Shown: piece by piece, positions 18,201 to 25,327 of the stretch
How positions within the stretch are numbered: position 1 is the first letter of the stretch
Layout of the letters: each line of letters begins with the position of its first letter
The notes under the pieces: generated by a model
The model's database searches: none
The model's input: the letters and a program-made list of their open reading frames with translations, nothing else
What the model was told of the DNA's origin: nothing
Made by a program: the position numbers and the translations under genes
Assembly: GCA_024235035.1 (NCBI GenBank)
Contig: JACKNE010000009.1
Span: 1 to 64,000 of the forward strand
DNA length: 64,000 bases
Source of the DNA: Gammaproteobacteria bacterium
GTDB taxonomy: Bacteria; Pseudomonadota; Gammaproteobacteria; Competibacterales; Competibacteraceae
Direction of reading: 5' to 3'

Positions 18201-19527
18201 TGAAGCGGCGGCTGTCCGTGAACGGGTGGGTCAAGCATTGCCTGGCTGGAGTCGAACCCGCTTCGAGAGTGAGCGACTACGCCTTGAACGACTACGGGAT
18301 GGCGGATCACTGGAAGACGCGGTGCAAGCGGCTCGGCAACTCGTGCGCCAGTGCCAGGAGGCTGGCGCCAACGCTTATCTAGGTGCGTCTTATGATACGG
18401 CCCGGTCGCATTTTGAACTAGGTAAGCTGCTAAAGCTGGCTGGCGCCGCTGAACCAGCCATTCGTGAACTCACGACCGCCCGCCAGGAGTTCCACACCCT
18501 GGCCGAGGCCGGCAATCCCAGTGCAGCGCGCATGGCTGCGGTTGCTGACGCGGAAATCGGCGATTGTTTGGCCTATCTGCGACGCCTGCAGGATGCCGCC
18601 GCAGCTTATGAAGCGGCGCTTGCCCAGGCCGATCCCAAGTCACTCAGCCCTACCATAGCCGCCAACCAGATGCAACTTGGATTGGTGCGGCAGCGTCAAG
18701 GCCATTACGCCGCCGCCGCCGCGTTGTATGACACCGCCCGGCGCACGTTCGAGACCTTGGGCCAACCGGAAAACACCGCGCAAGCCTGGCGACAACTGGG
18801 CATGACTTACAAGCTGGATGGGCAGATGGAGCCAGCGCTGCAAGCCTGTCAGAAATCGCTTTATCTCTATGAGCAACAGCGCCAACGCCGGGGAATTGCT
18901 GAAATCTTGGGTGAATTGGGTCATTTGCACCAGATCTTGAATCAGCTTGAAGAAGCGGTGCTGGCCTACCGGCGCATGGCGGAGCTATACGCGCAACTGG
19001 GTGACGGACACGGCGAGGAAGCCAGTCGTAACAAGCTAGCGAATATGCTGATTCAGTTGCGGCGACCTGATGAAGCCCGTCAGGAATTGTACCGCGCCGG
19101 CGAGTGCAATCCCCCTGAGAGTCCCACGGCCCGCAACTGGGCAATTCGTCGTGGCCTGCGCGATGTCAGCCAATCGGTCCAGAATGTCGCAGTGGCTGAC
19201 CAGGCGCGACAGCAAGCCATCAAGAAGTATCTGGCCTACCGACGAGCTGGCGGTGAAAACAGCAATCCAGGTATTCGATTATGTGGCCAGGTTGGACAAG
19301 CGCTCCGTACCGGCGATACCGAAGCCATCAGCTTACTGACCACCAAGCTGGAACAGATCACGGCCAGTCCAAATGTACCGCCGGCAGGCAAGCTATTGAC
19401 GAACAAACTAAAAGCCATTCTCGAGGGCGACCGCGATCCGGCGCTGGCCCTCGATCCGGATCTGCACTATCAATATGCCGTTGAGGTGCAACTGCTGCTG
19501 GAGGCGCTGGAATCGGAGCATCGGTAA
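15256..19527 (+). CDS. TIR - CHAT-like - STAND NTPase - TPR multidomain protein
   Basis: A 1,423-residue protein. Residues 4-140 are a TIR domain (SLFICHAFTEDAFARDL, VIVVLG, AWLRREIEVAQ); E76 sits where NAD-cleaving TIRs carry their catalytic Glu. Residues 210-545 look like a CHAT peptidase domain, with the associated ELPWELLHDTTGFL, a His at 391 (AVHLDSY) and a Cys at 450 (VVLTCPTA), but without the usual GHG. Residues 570-780 are a STAND NTPase: Walker A GPSGCGKT (600-607), Walker B LIVLDQ (D684), and the GxP-type GGHPGAL at 776. A winged-helix-like region follows to about 950, then TPR repeats near 1040-1290. This plan fits a ligand-sensing NTPase that releases an effector, as in bacterial antiphage and regulated-death systems; that role is inferred. 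ATG 15256 is chosen over an adjacent TTG at 15253. Confidence 0.85.
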   Translation: MAAASLFICHAFTEDAFARDLRLALEACRLPVWHDTYQLRGGERLTQDVRWAIEQARHVIVVLGLNTGDLAWLRREIEVAQEAERRRADTYRVIPLLLPGMDPTALNHWFTPRPPTPPIVLTAEGLGAALPTLLDTLGAPRAADAAADRTSPPTVDLELTLSPAHNQPPEHWRITARLTRRPESGPAISIDATSSPLPRSIATRTLHWYWQDHLRWPTDTARQIARRTDTLLADWGRRLYQATLGCPELQTLITDWRDPADPREHRLILQVQTAHSQATTILELPWELLHDTTGFLIQSKQPVEFQRRLSGGGDSILPAPPPLRLLAISPRPDTEPTGHPDYRRSTQPLFEALNGLGALIEPRVLMPPTLATLEKQLNEAWAIGQSFTAVHLDSYLLRSSPENVVNTVQFTFETSQDLPIVKYREAEFVPVPALASLLTTYRVRLVVLTCPTAMASALASALLAAGIAAVITLHPDASTETLRRFWSAFYEELLRGARIAQAVFVGQRRLASDSYRAQGLGGGGVHLQDWSAIQLYLGHHDPRLVLRPPLELWRRLLNQGMSGSSGLLPEPPSTGFIGHSRNLLAVERLLEHYSALFFRGPSGCGKTATAVALANWLIRSGRYRHVAYLQDDDSGELRILVESLGQQLLPNGQHWTVGRYPGIWQAVDHLWQTLHAQPTLIVLDQVEQWSSEHEEAFERFWKKLLDEWPSLRLLAIGRLGPPSFASPWKEIVLGPLDDEDAITLIGRTLIATDEIPPASDNRSGFESLHKLVTLAGGHPGALRRVAHEISAQGIGAALEQLRSTRAELLQRHGDDAQWPLYLELELALSRLPAGDRERLALLAFVKNGISRLVLEHALELDKRSADALCERLVTLSLTKDEGYGHLRINPALSNYLNGQLDAEQRAAWRVRWRAAMEQLLSILYQQYFKDHVRTLRLLRLELPNLLALLRDCQQHPIPERTTRLASQMEQLFTHLGAPAALAEAAAVRERVGQALPGWSRTRFESERLRLERLRDGGSLEDAVQAARQLVRQCQEAGANAYLGASYDTARSHFELGKLLKLAGAAEPAIRELTTARQEFHTLAEAGNPSAARMAAVADAEIGDCLAYLRRLQDAAAAYEAALAQADPKSLSPTIAANQMQLGLVRQRQGHYAAAAALYDTARRTFETLGQPENTAQAWRQLGMTYKLDGQMEPALQACQKSLYLYEQQRQRRGIAEILGELGHLHQILNQLEEAVLAYRRMAELYAQLGDGHGEEASRNKLANMLIQLRRPDEARQELYRAGECNPPESPTARNWAIRRGLRDVSQSVQNVAVADQARQQAIKKYLAYRRAGGENSNPGIRLCGQVGQALRTGDTEAISLLTTKLEQITASPNVPPAGKLLTNKLKAILEGDRDPALALDPDLHYQYAVEVQLLLEALESEHR

Positions 19528-19555
19528 CCCATCGAAGTCTTGAAAAGGCGCCACC

Positions 19556-20482
19556 ATGTTGCCCGAACATCCATCTTACCGGCTGCTCCGTCATCCGTTC
19601 GCCTTCACCAGACAGGTATTGCAGCGCTTTCAGGCCAATCAAGGCACCTTGCTGGCTGGAGCGATCGCCTATAACGCTCTGCTCTCACTGATTCCCTTGC
19701 TGATCCTTTTGCTGGTCGCACTGTCTCAGGTCGTCAACGAAGCACAGCTCTTGACCATGCTGCACCGTTATCTGGAGCAACTGATTCCTGGCAGTTCAGA
19801 CTTTCTCCTGGAGCATGTCGAGCAATTTCTAGGGCATCGTAAGGCCTTGGGTTGGACCATGGCGGGAACTTTGCTGTTTTTCAGCGCGGCGGCTTTTGGC
19901 GTCCTGGAAAACGCCATGGCGGTTATCTTCACTCATCGACGCTGCGTCTATGCTCGGCGCATGATCATCTCACTGCTATTGCCTTATCTTTATGTACTGC
20001 TGTTAGGCTGCGGGTTATTGGCGGTCACCCTGTTGAATGGAGTGCTGCAAATGCTGGCGACTGTCGACATCCAGGTACTCGGTTGGACGTGGTCTCCTAG
20101 CGATCTGCTGATTAATCTGCTTTATATGATCGGTTTGCTGGGTCAGGTGCTGGGGCTGACTCTGATCTACATGTTGATGCCGGCTGGCCGGCTACCGTGG
20201 CGACATGCATTGCTGGGTGGCATCGCCGCGACGCTCTTGTGGGAAGCGACGCGCTACGCACTGATCTGGTATTTCGCCAACCTGTCGAAGATCGGCGCCA
20301 TCTACGGCTCGCTGGCGGGTGTCATTGTCGTGCTGATGACCTTGTATGCCATTAGCTTGATCATCCTGCTGGGCGCCCAAGTCATCGCCGAATATGAGCG
20401 GCAGACGCCAGAATTCAGGGATGCTGCAATCAAGCAGCGTGCGGATCACCCGATGGAGACTCCAGAGAGCAGTTTCCAATAA
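19556..20482 (+). CDS. YihY/virulence factor BrkB family inner membrane protein
   Basis: A 308-residue membrane protein with about six membrane-spanning helices (for example LAGAIAYNALLSLIPLLILL near 35, MIGLLGQVLGLTLIYMLMP near 190, GVIVVLMTLYAISLIILLGA near 250). The features GTLLAGAIAYNALLSLIP, YGSLAGVIVVLMTLY and LGAQVIAEYER are the family hallmarks. It was once named RNase BN by mistake; the real function is unknown. A ribosome-binding site (AAGGCG) precedes ATG 19556. It starts 28 bp after the TIR-CHAT gene on the same strand, so shared transcription is possible. Confidence 0.88.
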   Translation: MLPEHPSYRLLRHPFAFTRQVLQRFQANQGTLLAGAIAYNALLSLIPLLILLLVALSQVVNEAQLLTMLHRYLEQLIPGSSDFLLEHVEQFLGHRKALGWTMAGTLLFFSAAAFGVLENAMAVIFTHRRCVYARRMIISLLLPYLYVLLLGCGLLAVTLLNGVLQMLATVDIQVLGWTWSPSDLLINLLYMIGLLGQVLGLTLIYMLMPAGRLPWRHALLGGIAATLLWEATRYALIWYFANLSKIGAIYGSLAGVIVVLMTLYAISLIILLGAQVIAEYERQTPEFRDAAIKQRADHPMETPESSFQ

Positions 20483-20564
20483 CCCACCACCTCCACCGCA
20501 CTCGGCGCTGTTCTATACTCACTTTCGCCGGAATTTGTCCGGGGTTGGAAATCCTGAGGCAAGC

Positions 20565-21158
20565 ATGAAACATCATGTCATTTTGTCGTATGCGAAGACT
20601 GCTTTTCGACTCTCCATCAAGCAGCTGGCGATAGCCAGCCTGAGCATGCTGAGCGCAAGCGGATTATCTATGGCTTGGGCAGCGTCTGGTAGCGTTGATC
20701 CCGTTGCGCGCGGTGCCTATCTGGTCACAGCATTGGGTTGCGCCGATTGCCACACTCCCATGAAAATGGGACCCAAGGGGCCAGAGCCTGATCTATCCCG
20801 TTTACTGTCTGGCCACCCGGAGCAACTCATGCTCCCACCGCCTCCCAAGGCGGATGAATCTTGGGCTTGGTTCGGTTCAGCCACCAATACAGCTTATGCA
20901 GGTCCCTGGGGCATCAGCTATGCCATCAATCTTACTCCGGACAAGGAAACTGGGCTGGGCGCCTGGAAGGAGGATGACTTCGTGCAAGCACTCAAGACTG
21001 GCAAACATGCTGGGGTTGGCCGACCGATCATGCCGCCAATGCCTTGGTCAGCTTTGTCGCATCTAACCGAGGACGATCTGCGCGCCATGTTCCGGTACCT
21101 GCAAACCGTACCACCAGTGCATAACCGGGCGCCTGACTATCAACCACCTTCTCCATAG
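20565..21158 (+). CDS. Exported c-type cytochrome, single heme
   Basis: A 197-residue periplasmic cytochrome. ATG 20565 has a GAGG ribosome-binding site and gives a signal peptide with a hydrophobic core (LAIASLSMLSASGLSMAWA) cut near residue 40. The heme site is CADCH, shortly after GAYLVTALG. The C-terminal stretch RPIMPPMPWSALSHLTEDDL supplies the likely Met ligand and the end of the fold. It resembles the electron-transfer subunits that accompany dehydrogenases, but no dehydrogenase gene is adjacent. A longer frame starting at 20394 overlaps the previous gene and is rejected because it lacks the signal peptide at its start. Confidence 0.87.
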   Translation: MKHHVILSYAKTAFRLSIKQLAIASLSMLSASGLSMAWAASGSVDPVARGAYLVTALGCADCHTPMKMGPKGPEPDLSRLLSGHPEQLMLPPPPKADESWAWFGSATNTAYAGPWGISYAINLTPDKETGLGAWKEDDFVQALKTGKHAGVGRPIMPPMPWSALSHLTEDDLRAMFRYLQTVPPVHNRAPDYQPPSP

Positions 21159-21168
21159 CCTGTTCGCA

Positions 21169-21196
21169 AACCGTCTGGTTTAATGACCAGACGGTT
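21169..21196. terminator. Hairpin between convergent genes
   Basis: A perfect 11-bp inverted repeat, AACCGTCTGGT and ACCAGACGGTT, with a 6-base loop. It lies 11 bp after the cytochrome stop, and the Hsp90 stop codon falls in its loop. There is no clear T-run on either side, so it may act as a barrier or stabiliser rather than a classical terminator. Confidence 0.55.
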
Positions 21197-23057
21197 CCTG
21201 TCGAAGCCACAAATCTAGATGTTCGAGCAGCAACCCCTGCAAATCGGCATGAAAACGCCGCGCGACCGCTGGGGTCAGCCGGTGCTGGGCGTTGAGCAGA
21301 GCGCTGTAATACAGCCCGGTCAAGACCGAGCGATAGTGAGGATGCTCAGGCTCGACTAATGCGCCCAACCGTTGCACCAGCGCATGCTCGGCGTTCAGAA
21401 ACAAGCACAGCGGTTGCTGCCGCAGCCGGTCGCGCACTTCTCCCGCCAATTCCGCCAGTCCATCCAGCACAAACGGCCTTTCCAGCGCTTGTTCCATTGC
21501 ATCGAACGCCGCCATACGTTGACCGGCCAACAATACGGCGCTTAGACTGGCTGGTTGAAATCGGCGGACCTCAGTTTGCACAGACACATCCCGTTTTGCC
21601 AATACCCAGTCCACCGCCCGTTCTAATCGCCGGTAAGCCGTCTGTTCCGCTACAGCCAGCGGCTCGTACCAATCGGGATCGTCCAACCGATCTAAGGGCT
21701 TCAGGGCAACGGTACGAGTATGCTGGTCGGCATAGCGCCGCAACAAGGTTTCGTCAAACGGCCGACCGGCGTCGATCGCTAACACCCCCCGCGCTTGGCA
21801 CAGGGTATAGAATTGATTGGCGTCGGTCTCGTGGGTGAAGAAATAGAGTGGCCGTTGACCGTTATCCAGCACCGGTTGGCGGCTCAGCATGTCAGGCAAC
21901 GTCAACTGCCCCTGATGGGTTGCAAACGGTAGCTGATCCAGCACGGCCGCACCAAATTCTCCATGCCGCGCCGCCATGCCCTTGATCGCGTCATGATGCC
22001 AATCGCATAGTTGCAAAAAACGCGGCTGATCGCTGGTCGCCAAATCGAGCAGGGCGGCGATGATCCTGGCGCCCAACGCTGCACGCAGAGCGTGCCAGGC
22101 GGCGTCGCGCAACACATTATCGCGGGCGGCGGTCGGCTGCAGGTCGGAACAATCCACGACGCCGCGCACAAACTGGGCCCATTCCGGCAACAACTCGGCA
22201 TCGTTCGGACGGATCGCCATCCGCGCCTGAAACAGATCGATGGCGCCTCCCGCCGAACGGCCAGGCATGTAGCGGGCTGGGATGAACAACCCCCCCCATA
22301 CGCGCGGTTGCGCTAAATCCACGGGAATGACCAGTAACGCTGGATCAGCGTAGCGCTGACTGAGAAAGGCCGCCAGTGACCGTTTCTGCTCAACCGGATC
22401 GTTCCAGCTCGACTCATGCCAGGGCGCATTAACGGCGTTGAGCGGCCCGCATCCATTCAACAGAATCGGGAATGGCAGGAAATCAGCATAGCGACGCACC
22501 GTTTGGCGAAGCAGACGCCCATCGAGAAACACGGTTCGGTCAGGCGCCAAAGTGACCATCACTCGGGTGCCAAACGATGATTCGACAGCCGGCAGCGCCT
22601 CCAGTTGATAATCTTCGCCGCCGTGATTCACCCAGCGCCAAGTCGATGTCGCACCCGGCTTGCGAGTCAGTATTTCGACCCGCTCCGCGACGACAAACGT
22701 GGACAGCAGGCCGATGCCAAATTGGCCAATCGTGGTGACCGCCACATCCCGCGTCGCCAGTTCATGAGCGCGACTACCGGTGCCTGTACTGCCGATGACG
22801 CTGAGGAAATCCTCAATGTCCCGCTGATCCATGCCGCTCCCGTTATCGACAAAGCTCAGGGTCCGCGCCGCTTCGTCCACGTCGATCCGGATTTCGCCCG
22901 CTGGCTCTGGAGTATGAATGCGGCGTAACTGGATACTGTCATGGGCGTTTTGCAGCAGCTCACGAATAAACACTTCCGGCTCCGGGTACAGGCTGTTCGC
23001 CAATAACCGAACCAAACCTTGAAAGCTGGTGCGCATCTTGGGCATCGGGAAATTCAC
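21180..23057 (-). CDS. Hsp90 family chaperone, divergent HtpG-like
   Basis: A 625-residue GHKL ATPase chaperone. The ATP-binding motifs are FIRELLQNAHDSIQLRR near residues 30-46, DNGSGMDQRDI near 75 and GQFGIGLLSTFVVAERVEI near 110-128. The middle domain keeps RGVVDCSDLQPTAARDNVLRD-type sequence near 305-325, equivalent to the HtpG catalytic-loop region. It differs from E. coli HtpG in many places (E. coli has LISNASDAADKLR and GFYSAF), so it belongs to a divergent Hsp90 branch, not the standard htpG. The annotated start is GTG at 23057; ATG 23045 (MPKMRTSFQG) is equally possible. No heat-shock promoter was found upstream. Confidence 0.85.
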   Translation of the reverse strand: MNFPMPKMRTSFQGLVRLLANSLYPEPEVFIRELLQNAHDSIQLRRIHTPEPAGEIRIDVDEAARTLSFVDNGSGMDQRDIEDFLSVIGSTGTGSRAHELATRDVAVTTIGQFGIGLLSTFVVAERVEILTRKPGATSTWRWVNHGGEDYQLEALPAVESSFGTRVMVTLAPDRTVFLDGRLLRQTVRRYADFLPFPILLNGCGPLNAVNAPWHESSWNDPVEQKRSLAAFLSQRYADPALLVIPVDLAQPRVWGGLFIPARYMPGRSAGGAIDLFQARMAIRPNDAELLPEWAQFVRGVVDCSDLQPTAARDNVLRDAAWHALRAALGARIIAALLDLATSDQPRFLQLCDWHHDAIKGMAARHGEFGAAVLDQLPFATHQGQLTLPDMLSRQPVLDNGQRPLYFFTHETDANQFYTLCQARGVLAIDAGRPFDETLLRRYADQHTRTVALKPLDRLDDPDWYEPLAVAEQTAYRRLERAVDWVLAKRDVSVQTEVRRFQPASLSAVLLAGQRMAAFDAMEQALERPFVLDGLAELAGEVRDRLRQQPLCLFLNAEHALVQRLGALVEPEHPHYRSVLTGLYYSALLNAQHRLTPAVARRFHADLQGLLLEHLDLWLRQEPSGH

Positions 23058-23169
23058 AGTTTACGGTAAGCTAACGGATATCTTCTGATAGTTCGCTCGG
23101 CGATGGAACCGTTTGTCGTTCTCGCCATCCACCGATTCCACGCCCTACTCTTCTGGAATACTTTACGCC

Positions 23170-24387
23170 ATGTCCACAAACCCCATCTCCCCTGCCGAAT
23201 TTGCTCCATTACGCCTGCGCAGAAATGAAGATCGCCGGTTGCGCGCCGGTCATCTTTGGATCTATAGCAATGAGATCGATGTAGAAACGACGCCACTGCG
23301 CAATTTTCAGCCTGGCCAGCCGGTAACGATCCAGGCCAACAATGGCCAATTTCTTGGCACCGGCTATATCAATCCTCATGTCTTGCTCTGCGCCCGACTG
23401 GTCAGCCGCGACGCCGAACATCCATTTGGCCCTTCGTTGCTGGTGCATCGCTTGAAGGTCGCCCTGAGCTTGCGCGAGCGGATCTACCAGCGACCCTTTT
23501 ACCGGTTGGTGTATGGCGAAGGTGATGGCTTGCCAGGATTGATCGTGGACCGTTACGGTGATTTGTACGTCGTGCAGATCACGACAGCCGGCATGGAGCG
23601 GCTCAAGGAGGATGTGCTCATGGCTTTGCACAAAGTGCTGAAGCCCGCTGCCATACTGTGGCGCAACGATAGCCCGATACGCGAGCTGGAAGGACTAGAG
23701 CGCTATGTCACCGAGGCGGCTGGCGAAGTTCCAACAACCGTCACGGTCGAGGAGGATCATTTGCATTTCCAGATCGCACCGCGCACCGGACAAAAAACCG
23801 GCTGGTTCTATGACCAGCGCGATAACCGCGCCCATTTGGATCGTTATATCAGCGAACGGCGAGTACTGGACGTGTTTGGTTATGTTGGAGCTTGGAGTGT
23901 TCGTGCGGCGGCGCGCGGCGCCCGTGAAGTGCTGGTCATGGATAGTTCCACACCGGCGTTGGAGCTGGCAGCGGCCAACGCGGCGCTGAATGGCGTCAGC
24001 GACCGGGTGCGGTTTCAGCAGGGCGACGCCTTCGAGATGTTAAAAGCATTACGCGAAGCTCGTGAGCGCTTTGACGTGGTGATCGTCGATCCACCGGCAT
24101 TCATCAAGCGCCGCAAGGACTTCAAAGAAGGAGCGCTGGCTTACCGACGAATCAACGAAATGGCGATGCAGGTGCTGGAACGCGACGGACTGCTCGTCTC
24201 CTGTTCCTGTTCACAGCTACTGTCGCGTGATGTCCTGATCCAAACCTTGCTGCAAGCAGCACGACATCTGGATCGCAATCTAGTCATCCTGGAGCAAGGC
24301 CGACAGGGACCGGATCATCCTGTGCCTCCAGCCATTCCCGAAACCGATTATCTCAAGGTCGTGTTTGCCCGAGTGCTGCCGGCTTAA
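23170..24387 (+). CDS. rlmI: 23S rRNA (cytosine-C5)-methyltransferase, RlmI family
   Basis: A 405-residue SAM-dependent methyltransferase. An N-terminal PUA domain (about 1-85: RLRRNEDRRLRAGHLWIYSN, FQPGQPVTIQ) leads to the EEHEA region and the Rossmann domain: RTGQKTGWFYDQRDNRAHL near 215, SAM motif VLDVFGYVGAWSVRAAARGA near 235, motif IV VDPPAF near 300 and the catalytic cysteine region VSCSCSQL near 340. The substrate in E. coli is C1962 of 23S rRNA. ATG 23170 gives the conserved start; an upstream ATG at 23113 would add 19 unconserved residues. Confidence 0.9.
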   Translation: MSTNPISPAEFAPLRLRRNEDRRLRAGHLWIYSNEIDVETTPLRNFQPGQPVTIQANNGQFLGTGYINPHVLLCARLVSRDAEHPFGPSLLVHRLKVALSLRERIYQRPFYRLVYGEGDGLPGLIVDRYGDLYVVQITTAGMERLKEDVLMALHKVLKPAAILWRNDSPIRELEGLERYVTEAAGEVPTTVTVEEDHLHFQIAPRTGQKTGWFYDQRDNRAHLDRYISERRVLDVFGYVGAWSVRAAARGAREVLVMDSSTPALELAAANAALNGVSDRVRFQQGDAFEMLKALREARERFDVVIVDPPAFIKRRKDFKEGALAYRRINEMAMQVLERDGLLVSCSCSQLLSRDVLIQTLLQAARHLDRNLVILEQGRQGPDHPVPPAIPETDYLKVVFARVLPA

Positions 24388-24413
24388 TTCAAACTACCTG
24401 ACGGAGATTTTCC

Positions 24414-25238
24414 ATGCTTGTTCATCCCGATTTCGACCCGGTGGCATTCAGCTTGGGACCCTTGCATGTGCGTTGGTATGGCCTGATGTACCTGAGCGGT
24501 TTCTTGGCCGGATGGGTGCTGGGTCGCTATCGCGCCCAAAAAACCCACTCCGGCTGGACCGCCGCCCAGGTGGATGATTTAGTGTTCTACATTGCCCTAG
24601 GGGTGATTCTCGGCGGTCGGGTCGGCTATATCTTGTTCTACGGATTCAGCAATTTTCTGCACAATCCGCTGGCGCTGTTCCGGGTCTGGGAAGGCGGCAT
24701 GTCCTTCCATGGCGGCTTTCTCGGGGTACTGCTCGCAATGACATTATTCGCTCGCAAATATCAAAAACCATTTTGGGTCACTATCGATTTCATCGCACCG
24801 CTGATCGCTCCCGGCATCCTATTTGGGCGAATCGGTAATTTCATCAACGGTGAGTTGTGGGGTCGAGTCACTGACCTGCCTTGGGGTATGGTGTTCCGTC
24901 AGGCTGGCGATGGCTTGCCGCGTCATCCCTCGCAACTCTACGAAGCAGCACTGGAAGGTCTCGCGCTCTTCACCATCGTCTGGCTGTTTTCCGCCCGACC
25001 GCGCCCGACCCTGGCCGTATCGGGCGTATTCGCGCTGAGCTATGGAGTGTTCCGGTTTTTGGTGGAATTGGTCCGTCAGCCGGATCCGCAACTCGGCTAC
25101 CTGGCGTTCGGCTGGCTGACGATGGGGCAGGTGCTATCGCTGCCATTGATTGCCGTTGGAATACTATTGCTGGTGCTGGCTTATCGGCGGACAGCGACTA
25201 GAAATGCTGGCGAACATGAGATGAACGGTGATGTATGA
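24414..25238 (+). CDS. lgt: Phosphatidylglycerol--prolipoprotein diacylglyceryl transferase
   Basis: A 274-residue, seven-helix inner membrane enzyme that adds diacylglycerol to the lipobox cysteine of prolipoproteins, the first step of lipoprotein maturation. The essential motifs are present: [11 protein letters not shown] near residue 102, [17 protein letters not shown] near 138-154 (Lgt signature with the invariant Arg) and RHPSQLYEA near 169. Its start [20 protein letters not shown] is typical. A ribosome-binding site (GGAG) lies before ATG 24414, 26 bp after rlmI. Confidence 0.96.
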   Translation: MLVHPDFDPVAFSLGPLHVRWYGLMYLSGFLAGWVLGRYRAQKTHSGWTAAQVDDLVFYIALGVILGGRVGYILFYGFSNFLHNPLALFRVWEGGMSFHGGFLGVLLAMTLFARKYQKPFWVTIDFIAPLIAPGILFGRIGNFINGELWGRVTDLPWGMVFRQAGDGLPRHPSQLYEAALEGLALFTIVWLFSARPRPTLAVSGVFALSYGVFRFLVELVRQPDPQLGYLAFGWLTMGQVLSLPLIAVGILLLVLAYRRTATRNAGEHEMNGDV

Positions 25239-25327
25239 ATCGACTCTGGCGGTTGGCGCGCCGAAACTAGCGAAGTTGGCGCCATTCTCCGCTGAACGCC
25301 GGGCGGCAGGCTATATGTGAACCCTGT

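Noticed and set aside
20394..20564. Upstream extension of the cytochrome gene
   Set aside because: It overlaps the YihY gene and would place a non-export leader before the signal peptide.
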